Made by a program: the position numbers and the translations under genes. DNA of 64,000 nucleotides, from positions 1-64,000 of the forward strand of contig JAKSYS010000095.1 of NCBI GenBank assembly GCA_022925895.1, given 5' to 3'. Below the pieces are notes generated by a model. That model was not told where the DNA came from. It searched no databases and was given only the letters and a program-made list of their open reading frames with translations. Source of the DNA: Fragilaria crotonensis. Its lineage: Eukaryota > Bacillariophyta > Fragilariophyceae > Fragilariales > Fragilariaceae. Below are positions 10,205 through 22,157 of the stretch, in pieces (within the stretch, counting starts at the first letter, position 1; every line of letters starts with the position of its first letter).

Positions 10205-13200
10205 CTATTTCAGTAGCCCAGACTGCGTTCTTGAAAACACTCCGTATTGTTTGTCGTTTATTCTCCTCCTTCTCCCTTCGCTCTCCACCTCGAGACGAGC
10301 TTGTTTAGCACTTTGCTCACCAGTTGATACTTCAGGCGCCGCACGCTTAATGTTAGTCGAGCTACCAAAAGCGGTAAGGCGGCAGAATTGTGCCGCCCTC
10401 CTCCGAAAGGTTGCTACCCCAAACGCACCAAAAGGGGATGCAACGGACGGAGGTGCCGCAATGCTAGGAGTTGGTAACGTAATGGATGTCGATCCAAAAG
10501 TGAACGGAGCAGCTGTCGACGATGGCGGCTTCATATCCAAAAACACGGATGAGGTCGTCGAGGAAGTGTCCTTCGTGGTAGAAGAGCCGAACCCCAAAAT
10601 GGATGGAGAGGTGCCAAAGACCAATCCGCCACCCACAGGAGGTTTCCCAAAACTACTAGAGCCGAAGGTTGGCGCTGTGCCGCTGCCGAATGTGGGATTG
10701 CCAAACGGAGAGGTGCCGAATGAAAGAGTTTTCGGAGCTTCAGTTTCCTTCTTTTCAGTGGCAGGTGCTGAAACTTCGGTCTTCTGATCAACTACAGCCT
10801 TGGCTGCATGTGCGATTGACTTGAATATCGCCTTGACTTCAGCGGTGGCTTCAATGGCAGGTTTCTCAGCCTCCTTGCTTTCGGGTTCTGGCTCGGAGCT
10901 CCCTTCTAACACAACCGGCGCAGCAGTGGCTTCCTCTGGTGGCACTTGAATGGGCACAGGAGTTGCCTTTGTATCCGGCAATTGCTCCTCTTTCGTCGGA
11001 GATAGCTGAGCATTTTGCTTAGCAGTAGCTTCTTCGAGTTTCTTCTTCCGCTGAACAAGGGCCTCTCGCTTTCGCATAAGTTGGTCTTTCAAAATCTGAG
11101 CAGCCTTGGCTTTTTCATCAGCTTTGGCTTTTTCGTCTGCCTTGGATTTTTCTTCAGCCTTGGATTTTTCTTCAGCCTTTGCTTTTTCGTCAGACTTAGC
11201 TTTTCCATCAGCCTTCGCACTGTCGTCAGCCTTTGCGTCCCCCTGCTTGACCAGAGACTCTACTTTTTCCGTTTCTGCATAATCCTTGACATTCTCCTGT
11301 GCCTTATCCACGACCTTAGGTCTCTTAGAGGGTGGAGCGCTGGAACTTGACTTGTCCGCTGGAACGACCACCGCGGATGCTGCCCTCTTCTGAGTCTCTT
11401 CCTTCTTTGCAGGAGCTGACGTGGAACTTGGACCGAACTTGAACCCACCAGCCGGCGTACTCGGAAGACTTTCCTTCGCCACTTCCACAACAGCTGGCAC
11501 TTCATTTTCCACTTTTGTCGCACTCTCCTTTGCGTCAACCTTTTGCTCTTCTTTGGTCTCGCTAGCCGACGTTGACTCAGCAGTGACGACAGGCAAAGCT
11601 GTCTTCTGAGGAGAAATTGACGGTTGCAAGGAATTCGACGGTGCCTTGACTTCAGGAACAGTGACCGGGGCTGCAGCCGCAGACTCCAAGTCGCTGATCT
11701 TCTTGCGCTGCTCCCCGATTGTCTTCTGAAACTGGCGCATGCGTTGCTTCAACATCTCGATTCTGTCACTTGCCCCTTTGAGCTCTGTCTGGTTTGACTT
11801 AGATTCAGCATCCATCTTCTGGAGCTTTTCCTTCAGCATCGCATTCTCCTTGGTTATCACTGCTGTCGCCGACGAGGATACAGTTGCTGATTCTTTGTCC
11901 GATTGCATCTTCTTCAACAGGCTCTGCTGCTTCTGAACGAGTGCTTTCTGCTGAGCGAGCTCTTTGTTCAGCTTCGAAACTATGGCCTTGGCGTTCGTCC
12001 CCTCTTTCTCGGTGATTTCCTTCTGAGCCTTGAGTTCGTTTATCTCTCTTTCTAGAGTCTCTGTCTGCTTCAGGACCCTGTTGTGCTCTTCAGGGTCAAT
12101 TTGGTTGAACTTCGACACAAGACTCTGAACGCGTTGCTTCCACGATTCCAGCTCGCGCTGCAGACTACACTTCTCTGCAACGAGTGCGGCTTTTTCAACA
12201 GAGAGCACATTATGCTTCTGTTCGAGGGGCGACCAATCGTCGCTGTTCATCAAGCTGAACCAATGCCGCATCCAGACTTTCCTGCAACTTCTTGCCCTCG
12301 CTGCGCAAAAGTCGGTTACTCTCCTGTAAGAGTGCAAGTTGTTCCTCCTCTTTCTTGAGGCTGCCTTCCGCATCACTGTCCGTGCGGGTTGCAGTGGCGG
12401 AGGACATCTGCTCCTGCAGAATTCTAATTTCAGCCCGTGCCTCATCCAAGCTGCGCATTGTGACAGCCGCCACAGCCTTTTCTCGCTCGGCAGTTCGCCT
12501 TGCCGCGTCAATCTTCGCCTCGTTCATTTCGCGCTCGGAACGCATAAACTTTACAACCTCACGAAGATCAGAAACTTCCTTTCTCAGCGTTTCAACTTCG
12601 TCCGAAGACACAGCATCACCAGTGGATGCGTCGATTCTATCAGACTGCGTCTTTTCAACTTGGTCTCCCAAAGACGTTATTTGAGAGAGGAGAAGATCAT
12701 TCTGGTTACGAGTCACTTCGAGACTCTCCTCCAACTCCTTCATTCGATTCGTAATCATTTCCTTTTCTGATTCCAATTGCTTTTCCTTTTCAGTCATCTC
12801 AACCTTTGCATTCTCGTATTGAGTTTCAGCCGACCTTCGCAAACGCTGTTCTGATGCGATCTCCTCACGAGCAGCGCGAAGGTCTTTGCTCGCCGCTGCG
12901 TGCAAATCAAGTTCACGCTCGTAGTTGCTCTGGGCCTTAAGAGCGTCGTCGCGATACTTCTGTACTTCAGCGGCCAAAGCTTCGGTCATAGCGGCCGCAG
13001 CCTCGGCATCCTTTGAAGCAGTCGAGACCTGCCTTTCTAAGCCAACGATTGCTTCTTTCAGCAACGCCTCTGCAGTCTCCTGCTCACCACGCAGGGAACT
13101 CAAGTCCCTAGTGAGCTCGGAAATCATCTCGTCCTTCTTCTTCCCTTCATCTTTAATTGCATCGATCCTTGCTTGAAGTTCCTGTACCTCGTTATCCCTG

Positions 13201-16017
13201 CCCTTTTTGAAATCATCACTTGCTCGAGTCAACAAGGTAAGCTGACGCTCGCTTTCCTTAGCCATCTTTTCAAAGTTGGCACGCTCCTTGATCTTCGCGT
13301 TCTCTGTCTTTGCTTCTTCCAATTGCTGTGTCAGGGTTCAACCTGGCCTTGAAGGAAACCTCTGCCGGATCAACGGTAGCAACCCCAAGTTTCTTTTTGG
13401 CCGAACTCAACTCGGACTCAAGGCGAGCAATCTGAGCGATAGACTTTTGCCGGTCAGTCGTCGCTGCAAGCGCCTCCCCCTTGGCGGCAATCGACTCCTT
13501 CATCGCCTGGTCCTTCTTCCTTTCTGCCTCGAGGGCTGTCAATTCTAGTTCCTTGACTCGGCTTTGTAAATTTTCGAGTTCAAGACCAGACCTCAACCGT
13601 TCATTCTCAAGCAGCAGCTTCAAACGATCCGCTTCCTCCTTAAGCTTCTCTTTGTCCTCTTGATTCTGAGCTGACAGACTCGCCTCGATGCGCTGGACAG
13701 TCTCGGATAGCGAACCCTGACGTGCAGCTTCTGAACGCAACTGCAAAACTTCTCCAACCAGCCGAGCCTCCGCCGACTTCGCAGTTTCCTCCTGTGTCTT
13801 GGCCAGCCGAAGCTTCATTTCAGCCTGTCGGAAGTCACTTTCAAGCTTGGAAACCTGAGAAAGCGCCTCGGATAATTGTTGGTGCAAACGTGTGTTTAAT
13901 TCCTGCGTCTCGCTCCTGAGTTGAGAGTGACGATTCAATTCCTGTCGACAGTCTTCGAGATTTTGCTCAGCACGGGCACATTTATCACGATGATAGCTCG
14001 AATCAGCCTGGTCGCGGGCAGCATTGGCATTGGCTGTTGAAAGCTCATTTTGCAGCCTATCGACTGCCACAGTGAGCTCATTTGTGTGAACAGTGAGTCG
14101 TTCGATTCGTTGCAACATGAAATCTTTGTCCCCCTTCAAGGCATTCACTTCCGCTCGTGCATCGGCGAGCTCTTGCTCCAGAGCCTTACAGCGCTCGACC
14201 GCAGCTTGTGCATCCTGCGACTGCTGAGCTACGACGAGTTCAGTATTTTCCAAGTCGACAGCAGTTCCGTCCTGGCTGGACAAGAGAGCGCGGTACAGGT
14301 CTCGTTGCTTGGCGATGCTCGCAATGAATGTCTCCTGGCGTTTCTGCTCCTCCTGTAAAGTCTCCAATTCTTGCTCCGCCTTTTGCAAACGAGCCACAGT
14401 GCGATCATTGTTCAACTGTCGCTGCAATTCTTCCACTTGGGTCCAAAGCCGACGTTGCTCTCCCAAAAGCTGCTGGTTCTGCTCTTGAACCTCTGCAACG
14501 GAAGTAGGAACTCCTTCAGGAACATCGGCACCCGCCTTACTGGCCAACAAAGCTTGGACATGCTTGGCCAAATCCTTGCTCTCTCCTTGAAGTTCGTCGT
14601 TACGTCGATGCAGTCGACTCAGTTCTTCGCGTAACTCTGTAGCCTCGTCCCGATAGCGCTTGGTCTCCTGCAATGCATCACGGAGGCGACTTTGCATCTC
14701 GTCGACGCGCTCCACAGCCATTTCATACTCCTTGCGCTGACGTAACATCTGTGGCGTCTTGGCAGCAACTTCGGCCACAACACGCTGCACATACGACCTG
14801 TGTTTTTCACATTCCGTCCGAGCTTTGAGCAATTCATCTTCGGTTTCATTGAGGCGAGCGTACAAATCTGACAACCCCATGGGCTCGTCACTATCACCCA
14901 TTGTCAAAAAGACGACGAGACTTCAGAGGGGATCCCATTGGCTCACGTGCACTGAGCTCCTTCTTGAGAGCCTCGATTTCCTTCTTGAACATGGTTTGTT
15001 GCTCTTCCAAAACTTTGTTCGCCTCTCGCTGTATTTCTTCACGTATGACGTCAAATTCTTTGTCAGTATCGGCTGACGCCTTCGCCGCAACCTCACGAAG
15101 ACCCATCAATTCTTTCTCAAGACGCTCGTAACGCCTTGTGGCTTGTTCAACTTGTCCCTTTTGCAGATCCACCAATTTGCGTTCAGCTTGTAATTCCTTT
15201 TCAGACGCTTCACTTGCGGCAATGGCCTCCAAACGGGAATCTCGGTACTCCTGGGAGAGTTTTTCCACCTTGCTTTCAAGCTCCTGCTTCTTTGTTGCAA
15301 GGCGACGCAGTTCAGACTGACTTTCATCCCGTTCCATTACAGCCTGGTCCAGGGCTTGACGAATATCCATCAATGCCTGCGAGTGTTGCGTTTTCGTTTT
15401 TGCTAATTCTTGGGATGCACGGGCATTTTCTTCCTCGAGCCATTTGGAGTGCGCCGACAAAACGTCTACTTCCTTCTTGAAGCGTTCAATTTCATATTGC
15501 AAGGGGGATTGACGACGATTCCGCGAGCTTTTGATGGACTTCCATCGATGATACTTGATTTTGCAACGTCTTGTTGGTTTCTGTCAAGCGGCTGCTCGCA
15601 AAACCATGAATGCGATCATGTTAGAACATCAAAGCGAAATCTTAGATGACGAAAGATGCATCATCACCAATATCTAACATACCTGATCTCCTCTCTCAAA
15701 TTATCTGCTTCAGACTCGACGCGACTTGCTCGTTCTTGGGTGAGGGTCGCCAAAGCGTTTGCTTCGTTCTTGGAGCTCTTTTCCTCTTGCAACTGGGCAT
15801 TTGCTGCGCTCAAGTCATCCTTTAATTTCAAAATAGTTGCCTGAAAGGATTCTTTTTCCTCCTGAAGAGAAGCGATGCGTTCGTCTCCTGCCTGCGCCTG
15901 TGCGAACAACTCCTGACGATTCTGCTCCAAATCGACATATCGCTGCTCCAAATCAGCCAACCGGACAAACAAATTCACTTCTTCGGCAGCGGCCTGGGCT
16001 TCTGCTTCAGACGACAT
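10205..16017 (-). CDS. Nuclear-basket nucleoporin TPR/Mlp1-like
   Basis: A large coiled-coil protein of about 1,905 residues. Translated Mlp/TPR proteins form the nuclear basket and act in mRNA export and spindle-checkpoint tethering. From the ATG at 16015-16017 there is near-continuous heptad-rich Glu/Lys/Leu/Gln sequence to about 11700. It includes the family-typical ELSRLHRRNDELQGESKDL (about 14580-14640) and KFNQIDPEEHNRVL (about 12090). An Ala/Lys/Glu-rich segment with KADEKAKA-type repeats (about 11100-11220) follows. The C-terminal tail has phenylalanine-glycine motifs (FGTSPFGNPTFGSG, FGSSSFGKP, PFGAFG; about 10390-10730). One intron lies at 15592-15682. Frame changes occur near 15500, 14900, 13300 and 12235, where the coiled coil continues in the next frame. 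The stop is TAG at 10205-10207. Confidence 0.88.
15592..15682 (-). other. Intron in TPR/Mlp nucleoporin gene
   Basis: A 91-bp intron, donor GTATGT and acceptor GCGAGCAG. Splicing completes an AGC codon and joins NLREEI to SRLTETNKTLQNQV, keeping the coiled-coil frame. Confidence 0.88.
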
Positions 16018-16711
16018 TGCTATCAAGGACGAGCGTCACAATGCACACGATGACTCTCCCAATCGGATACCTATAGAGTCCTTCCACACGTGCAATGATG
16101 CTGTTGTTTGTTGGGATTTGGGAGACAGGATTCACCGACACTATGCACTATGCAGCCGCCTTATTATCAATGTCCACAGTCCACAGTCTGAAGTCTGAAG
16201 TCTGAACAACCATGTCCGTCCTTGACCCGTTATCGCTTCGCCCAATCAATCAGTTGCGCTACTAGCTAGTAGTATATACTTGTACCAGGTACCGGGTACT
16301 ACTACTCGTAGTAGCATCAGAGGTACCGATAGATGCATACGAACTACTCGGAGTACGAACTATGATACCTTGTACTAGTAGCCAGTACCCAATGATACCA
16401 GCGTAGCTCAACACCGACGTCTTTTCAATACTGGTACTATGCGAGTATCACTGTACGTTCTACCCGTACTGTACGCTTAGCTATTCAATACTGTAGTAGA
16501 GTGGAAGGCTACTGTGTAGGACATGGGCTTCGAAATTGGAAGAAGGTTCTACACTCTAGATGACTACAAGTACCAGGTATCGCATGTTCCCCGATTCAGA
16601 TATGCATAATCACTCTATTTCGCACAACCAACATACTAGCGTAGATGCCAGGTGCAGCACAATACATAACATGAATTCAACATGTTACAACTATGGACTA
16701 TTTGCCTGTTT
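16018..16711. other. Intergenic, GTAC-rich
   Basis: Lies 5' of the nucleoporin and 3' of the next minus-strand gene. Between 16260 and 16500 there are dense GTAC/TACTAGTA/GGTACC words. Near 16175-16205 there is a short tandem of CACAGTC/TGAAGTC. No gene is seen. Confidence 0.5.
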
Positions 16712-17572
16712 TTATTGCCAGGAATCATCGTCAGGAAATTGCTGCGACTGTTCCTGTTGCAGCTGTGTTTCATAACGCTGTCGCTTCCCGAACGCCTGTC
16801 GAAGGCGCTCCTCTTCTTCCATCAGCGCCTTTCGCGCATCATCAACTGCTCTTCTCGCCCATTGTTTTCGTCGATGGTTGTCAGTAGTTCCATTCGGAAC
16901 CATTGGTGGGAGTCGTCGAGCTGCCCATTGCCGAGCTCCCTGAATATCCTTCATGCTGGCACATACCATAACAATGCCACTCAAGGCTCCAAAATGCCAC
17001 GGCTTCTGGTCCAAAACGAGCTGACATAATTTCTTACTTTCTGCATATCTTCCCTGCATATAGTACAAGGTTGCCAATCGATTCAGCGGTTCGCAAAACT
17101 GCATACCATGATGTGCAATCATATCCTGCAATTTCGCTTCCGCGTCCTGCCAATGCGACGGGTCAGCAAACAATGTTTCTTCAATTTGACGCAGCTCAGC
17201 ATGCGCTTGAGGTCCTCGTTCCGAATACCACAGAGTCCACAAATCCCCAGTCGGCTCGTCGCTTTCTCCTAGAGCTTGCAACAGCTCGATTTCCACCTCC
17301 TTGCGTTGGCGACCAATTGTACTAAGGAGAGGAATCTCATCGTTGCCGTTCTTCTCAGGCAGATCGTCGTCAAAATCATTGACTAGAAATTCAAGGCGTC
17401 TTCTAGCAGCTGCAATCTCTTCCAGCTCATCGTGGTGTTCCGTGTCCTCTGGGTTGTTGGCACTGTCAAGGAGGCCTTGGTGCTGTCGTGGACTCGAGGC
17501 AAGTGAGGACTGTGGGAACAAAACAAATGAAGTTGCAGCGGCAAGCAAATATAGAAGGAGGAGGACCCGCAT
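16712..17572 (-). CDS. Secreted or plastid-routed helical-repeat (tetratricopeptide-like) protein
   Basis: A 286-residue intact frame. The N-terminus (MRVLLLLYLLAAATSFVLFP) is a signal peptide followed by ATSFV, which resembles the diatom ASAFAP bipartite plastid-targeting motif. The middle is acidic. Residues about 135-230 show tetratricopeptide-like helix pairs: LNRLATLYYMQGRYAESKKL followed by LVLDQKPWHFGALSGIVMV. The C-terminus is Gln/Glu-rich. A TPR-like repeat role in protein-protein contact is inferred; the specific family is not recognised. The ATG at 17570-17572 gives the best signal peptide. A run of 13 G bases lies 54 bp upstream. Confidence 0.7.
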   Translation of the reverse strand: MRVLLLLYLLAAATSFVLFPQSSLASSPRQHQGLLDSANNPEDTEHHDELEEIAAARRRLEFLVNDFDDDLPEKNGNDEIPLLSTIGRQRKEVEIELLQALGESDEPTGDLWTLWYSERGPQAHAELRQIEETLFADPSHWQDAEAKLQDMIAHHGMQFCEPLNRLATLYYMQGRYAESKKLCQLVLDQKPWHFGALSGIVMVCASMKDIQGARQWAARRLPPMVPNGTTDNHRRKQWARRAVDDARKALMEEEERLRQAFGKRQRYETQLQQEQSQQFPDDDSWQ

Positions 17573-18828
17573 CGCTTTGCTAGTAAGTGGTCTAAAAGGG
17601 TGGATAGAACAGAGCGAAGCAAGGAGGGGGGGGGGGGGCGTTATGTTTGGCGGGTGATCTCTAGGATGGATCGAAGAACATCAATGGAGTTTCCGAGATG
17701 AGAATCGCTGTAAAAATGATTCTGCGTCACTATGTCACAGGGTCTTGCGTTGGGTGCGTCACCTTGAAGAGCGGTACATAGTACATATGTACATATGCAT
17801 ATTTGTACTCGGAGTACAAGTACGAGTTTCATACCAAGTACTTGTGGTACAAGTACTACCGGTAGTAGTAGTCTGTAGTGCAATACATGTGTACAGCATG
17901 TACCATGTACTACCATACTATCATAGTGGTACAGGTATGCATCCTGTGTATCGAGTACAATGTACAAGTACTCAGTGCAGAATGGAGTACCGCATAAAAA
18001 TGGCTTGGAACCAATAGTTTCACAAGAGTTTCAAATTACTATATCTCCGTAGAAACATAAATGTTGAACGAACAGTTCTTGTATAATTGATCCTTCATCT
18101 GCTTGTCAACAGCAATGAAGAATGATCAAAGTACTGGAGCAAGATCCGAATTGCCTATCGATGATATACAAGTCTTCGTTTTCATTTACTGGTTCAAAGA
18201 CGTGTATAAATATGTATACATATATATATAATATTTTATATTCCGTTCTTAATTTTTTTCACAAGAGTTTGATGCGTAAATCGTCAATCAAAATTCGTAT
18301 TGGTAAAGGGTTTTGTACGAGCTGTTTGTACCACACAGTGTAGTAGAACAAACGCCAAGTGGAATTCCCTCAAACGTATGAAAATATTCAGAACTGTAGC
18401 TTGTAGAAATTGGGAGGGCATCCTCGACATGTGAAAAATGGTCGTGCAACAATGTTTTGACCTCTCATCTACAGTATGCGTATTTGAGAGAACTGAGCAA
18501 TTATATATTATATTGCTTTCTATCTGCAGAACATACCTCTATTTGTTCATTAAGGAGAGCTTTACAATTGGTCACGGTGTGAAACAATGAAAATTGGAGT
18601 CTTTTTGTGTAGAGGTCGTTGAATTTCACAAGAGATTGGTTCAAAGCCATTTTATTGGGCCAAAGCCATTTTTATGTGGTACCATGTATTATAACCCCTT
18701 AACACACACAATTTCCAGGCTCAGATTTCGTAAACACCAGTCTGTCTGCCAACCGGTTTTACGTGAAATCTGTAGGAGAAATTGTGGGTGAAACCCCGTG
18801 CCAGCGCTAAAACAAGGAGGGACAAACA
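17573..18828. other. Intergenic with poly-G tract and GTAC-rich block
   Basis: No gene is seen. It contains a G13 homopolymer at 17626-17638, a dense GTAC/TAC-rich block at about 17770-17990 and AT-rich sequence at 18000-18560. From about 18680 it joins the decayed repeat zone. Confidence 0.5.
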
Positions 18829-19512
18829 ATGATGAAAGAGGGGGCCTCCGCGCCCCCTCGTCCCGTTTCAATGACTGTCAACCAGATCCTATCAACAAAC
18901 TGTGCAACCAAGCAAACGACAACAACGAATGAGCGAAAGGAGGGCAAGAAAGAAGAAAGGAAAGATGACACCTTTCTGCCTGCAATCGACAATTCCTACA
19001 CACATCCCAGGTACTCATCTTACGTAGTAGACACAACAACTGGTGTCCAGGAATCTGCATCAGAACTCGTGATGCATCATCCGACTACTACTGTGTCCGA
19101 CTGCACTGTGCCCTACTCTACCGGTAGTTCTGACCCGACCTCTACTGTGACTACCCTATATACTGCAACCTTCACTACGGTGACTGATCCAACCATGAAC
19201 CCAACCAATGCTCCACCAACTGCAACCAAGTTTACTGTGCCCCTGCCTACTGTTACTACAGCTACTTTGACCAATCCTACTGTGACTGACTCCAATGCAA
19301 TAAACTCTACTGTGACCCTACTACCTACTGTGCTGCCCTTATATGACATGACAACAACTACAAGCAATGTTCCTAGTACAGCAAGAGCCAACAACTCCAT
19401 CATGACTTATATGACAATGACCCAATACAACCCAATGAAAGCAACTCTCTACCAATGTAAACTGATGATCCTGGCTACTATGTTCTTCCCTCATTACAGT
19501 CATCCACCCTAA
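18829..19512 (+). CDS. Hypothetical Thr-rich low-complexity ORF
   Basis: An open frame of 227 codons. The first third is Lys/Glu-rich and the rest is Thr/Ser/Pro/Val-rich, with degenerate TVTxPT units that arise from an underlying CTACTGTGAC-like DNA repeat. There is no signal peptide at the first Met and no recognised domain. The openness may simply reflect the repeat composition, and the frame sits in a gene-poor, repeat-decayed zone. It could be a mucin-like remnant or non-coding repeat; I lean to non-coding. Confidence 0.2.
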   Translation: MMKEGASAPPRPVSMTVNQILSTNCATKQTTTTNERKEGKKEERKDDTFLPAIDNSYTHPRYSSYVVDTTTGVQESASELVMHHPTTTVSDCTVPYSTGSSDPTSTVTTLYTATFTTVTDPTMNPTNAPPTATKFTVPLPTVTTATLTNPTVTDSNAINSTVTLLPTVLPLYDMTTTTSNVPSTARANNSIMTYMTMTQYNPMKATLYQCKLMILATMFFPHYSHPP

Positions 19513-20266
19513 TATGCATAAGTGTCAGCTGAATCCAACAGTATCTGTGTCCATGCACCATTGCAGCCCTAACATACCTTTGAAACAAATGTGGGGGGTT
19601 TTCTGCACAAGGCAATGCTCCACCGTGTGGGTTGAATGCTTCTGTTTTCTAATCTGAACATTGCGGCAGCACGTAAAATAGATTTCCAGTTTTTTATAAC
19701 CCCCCCTTAACACACACGATGTAAACTTCCTTACGTAAAATCCCACACCATGCATCAAGTAAATATATCTAGAGGCCTGAGGAAAAATTATCTAGTTTAA
19801 ACCCCTTTTCCTTAGGGTGAAAGTATTGTTTTCTGCCTCTTTGGTAATCAATTGTACATTTCCTTTACCTGTCAAACCATTGGTGACAAAATATGGATAA
19901 CTGGAGCCTTTCACACGGATTCTACAAGCAAATTCCACATAAGTGTGTAGGTGTTTTGGGAGAAGGAGCAGAGCAAACGGCTACCTTCAGAAGGGAAGAA
20001 ACTTTGGAAAACAATGGGACACAGTGTCACAGGAGATCATCAAAATTTGAGAACCATCAGGTCTCACTCGGAATGGGAACATACGACAAAACTCCATGGC
20101 AAAGGGATGAAAGGCAACGGATGGGGGAACTTGTTCCAGCAGGAGATCTTTCAAAAAATAGGCGACAGCAAATTCATCGCAGTCGTCAAAACCCTTGGAT
20201 GCAAAAAGTCCTCATCTGTAGGCAAATGAGAGGAGTTTCTTGAGTTCTGAAAGTAGACTTGTCGGG

Positions 20267-20788
20267 TCATGCTGCATTCTGTAGGTTTTTCCTTTGTGAC
20301 ATATCATCAACTTCAGCTCCTTGGAATGTTTGTAGCCCAGCACGGAGATTCCCTGGTACCATCAAAATATTCTTCTGCGCAAAGTTCAGAAGCCAATCTT
20401 CAGCTTGCTTGTGGATTTTTGTAAGAAGTAACTCTCCGCATGGACTTGGTGGTGAATGGATCAAGACAAAGTCAGTTTTGATTTTTGACACAAATTGTTT
20501 ACCACCGCCACATCCAGTAATTAGGGGAGTGTACATATGTGTGTAGGTATGATCGTGTTTCTCCTTTTGGAGGAGAAAGGGAAGAAGAGTAGTAGCTCTC
20601 GAGTCAGAAAAATTGAATTGTTCCCTGATGCGAGGTAGACTTTCCTGGAAAAGAGATGTGACTTCTTGAGCCTGTGACACGTATCGACCGCAACAGAGCT
20701 TGATTAGATCAACTTTCTGCAATTGAGCGGGGTCACAACCCATCTTTTTGCAATGTCGAAGGGCATTGTCTTTCCTCAATTGAAACAC
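20267..20788 (-). CDS. Hypothetical ORF (173 codons) in decayed repeat zone
   Basis: Lys/Gln/Leu-rich and Cys-containing with mixed, protein-like composition, including GCGGGKQFVSKIKTDFVLIH. The KxKTDxVL stretch weakly resembles KKTDLVLCVV of the ORF at 21765-22157, which suggests paralogous remnants. No domain is recognised and no intron can be assigned. Function is unknown. Confidence 0.3.
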   Translation of the reverse strand: MFQLRKDNALRHCKKMGCDPAQLQKVDLIKLCCGRYVSQAQEVTSLFQESLPRIREQFNFSDSRATTLLPFLLQKEKHDHTYTHMYTPLITGCGGGKQFVSKIKTDFVLIHSPPSPCGELLLTKIHKQAEDWLLNFAQKNILMVPGNLRAGLQTFQGAEVDDMSQRKNLQNAA

Positions 20789-20904
20789 AATACCACAGAT
20801 ACAAAAAAGCCAATGTAGGTATTCAGGTCACTTCGGTATGATTTCGATGGATCCTGAGGCCTTTGCAACTTCAATTTGTGTTTTGAAGGTAAGGAAAAGA
20901 GAAC

Positions 20905-21327
20905 TTACGGAAGCAACACTGCTGTCCATGCCATGTTTTTTAAATGACGGGAGATGCATCTCTCATCAAGCTGAATAGAAACATTGTTTTTACATTGCCA
21001 ACAGCATAAACCAAAAGGAGCAAAAGTGAAAAGGACTTGAATTGGCGACAACAAGGTCTCAACATCTGGTGAAACACTATCTTGAAGGTCTATAACCTTT
21101 CGTTCTGTGCTTGTTATCTGAGACATGTGGAAGATGAAGGTTGGTTTTTGTTGAGGATGAACACGATAAGATGATGGAATGTGGTGATTTTTTGTTTCAG
21201 AATTGGCGCGGTTTGATGAGCTGTGCACTCCCGAGGTAAAAGTCTTTAAATAAAAAGTCCCTCCCATGGCAACAAAATTACCTCTTGTGGTACTTCTTCC
21301 TAAATAAAGACCCTCCCGTGGTATCAA
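20905..21327 (-). CDS. Hypothetical ORF (140 codons) in decayed repeat zone
   Basis: Starts inside the 32-bp palindromic repeat units, encoding YLGRSTTRGN and FYLKTFTSGV motifs, and continues through Ser/Thr-rich sequence with no recognised domain. A similar motif (FYVRKFTSCV) is encoded at about 19690-19745. Either a degenerate repeat protein or non-coding repeat. Confidence 0.25.
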   Translation of the reverse strand: MIPREGLYLGRSTTRGNFVAMGGTFYLKTFTSGVHSSSNRANSETKNHHIPSSYRVHPQQKPTFIFHMSQITSTERKVIDLQDSVSPDVETLLSPIQVLFTFAPFGLCCWQCKNNVSIQLDERCISRHLKNMAWTAVLLP

Positions 21328-21764
21328 GTAAAATGATCCATACCTGAGTAAATTTTATCTAGTTCAAACCCCTTTCCTTAGGGAGAGAAAATGAAAAGCA
21401 TGACTGGTTCAACCTCAGGTGGGTGATCCACAAGAACAATTGCATTTCTTTTTGTAGACATGATGACGATGGTATGAGATAGATTTTTTACACGGCAAGT
21501 CCAATGGAATACTCACTCTTTTTTGTGAAAAATTGTCTACATAAACAAGCATTACCAGGCAGGATTGTTCACACCGCATCGGTAGTATGGAGCTCTGTAC
21601 CACCAGTGGTATATGTTGCTATTTAAAAAGGCCCACCAGTGGTACAAAAATTTACACCGGTGGTATGTGATCCTAAATAAAAACACCACCGGTGGTATGT
21701 GATCCTAAATAAAAACACCACCAGTGGTATCAAGTAAGAGCATTCATATTTGAAGACTTTTTAT

Positions 21765-22157
21765 CTAGAAACAGCCCCTTCTCGTTAGGGGTAACGGCTT
21801 TGATGCAATTTGCTCTTTCCAAGCTACTAACACATTGGATGTGGCTGGGTAGGATTGAGGCAATACCCTTGTGGTAACCTGGAAGAAATCATACTTCACC
21901 TGCTTTCTGCCTTCTTCCCTTGTTTTGAAGTCGCGTCGAAAGAGTTTGAGTTGTCTATCACCACTGGCGCCGACAAAAATGTTGCCTTCAATGGACTTCT
22001 CATGGTACTCTCTGCCCACAACACATAGCACCAGGTCGGTCTTCTTCATTCCTTCAAGTTGGTATCTTGTATTGATTTCATCGACCAATATGTGCGCTTG
22101 CCACCAAACGTCATGTAGTCGTGTATCTTGAAAAACGGCGTTGCAACTGCTAACCAC
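21765..22157 (-). CDS. Hypothetical ORF (130 codons) in decayed repeat zone
   Basis: Has the most protein-like composition of the zone (KKTDLVLCVVGREYHEKSI, then GNIFVGASGDRQLKLFRRDF). It ends in LTRRGCF inside the conserved CCCCTT...TTAGGG hairpin. The related hairpin copies at about 19800 and 21370 would encode LRKRGLN or LRKG-like ends. Possibly the last exon of a lineage-specific gene family. No function is assigned. Confidence 0.35.
   Translation of the reverse strand: MVSSCNAVFQDTRLHDVWWQAHILVDEINTRYQLEGMKKTDLVLCVVGREYHEKSIEGNIFVGASGDRQLKLFRRDFKTREEGRKQVKYDFFQVTTRVLPQSYPATSNVLVAWKEQIASKPLPLTRRGCF

Noticed and set aside
10067-10787. C-terminal extension of the glutaredoxin-like protein
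   Set aside because: It is exactly antisense to the nucleoporin C-terminus, has its low complexity, and a one-base change gives a natural stop at 10066.
11015-11350. Plus-strand frame with LGFFFSLGFFF repeats, membrane-protein-like
   Set aside because: Complement of the KADEKAKAEEK coding repeat of the nucleoporin.
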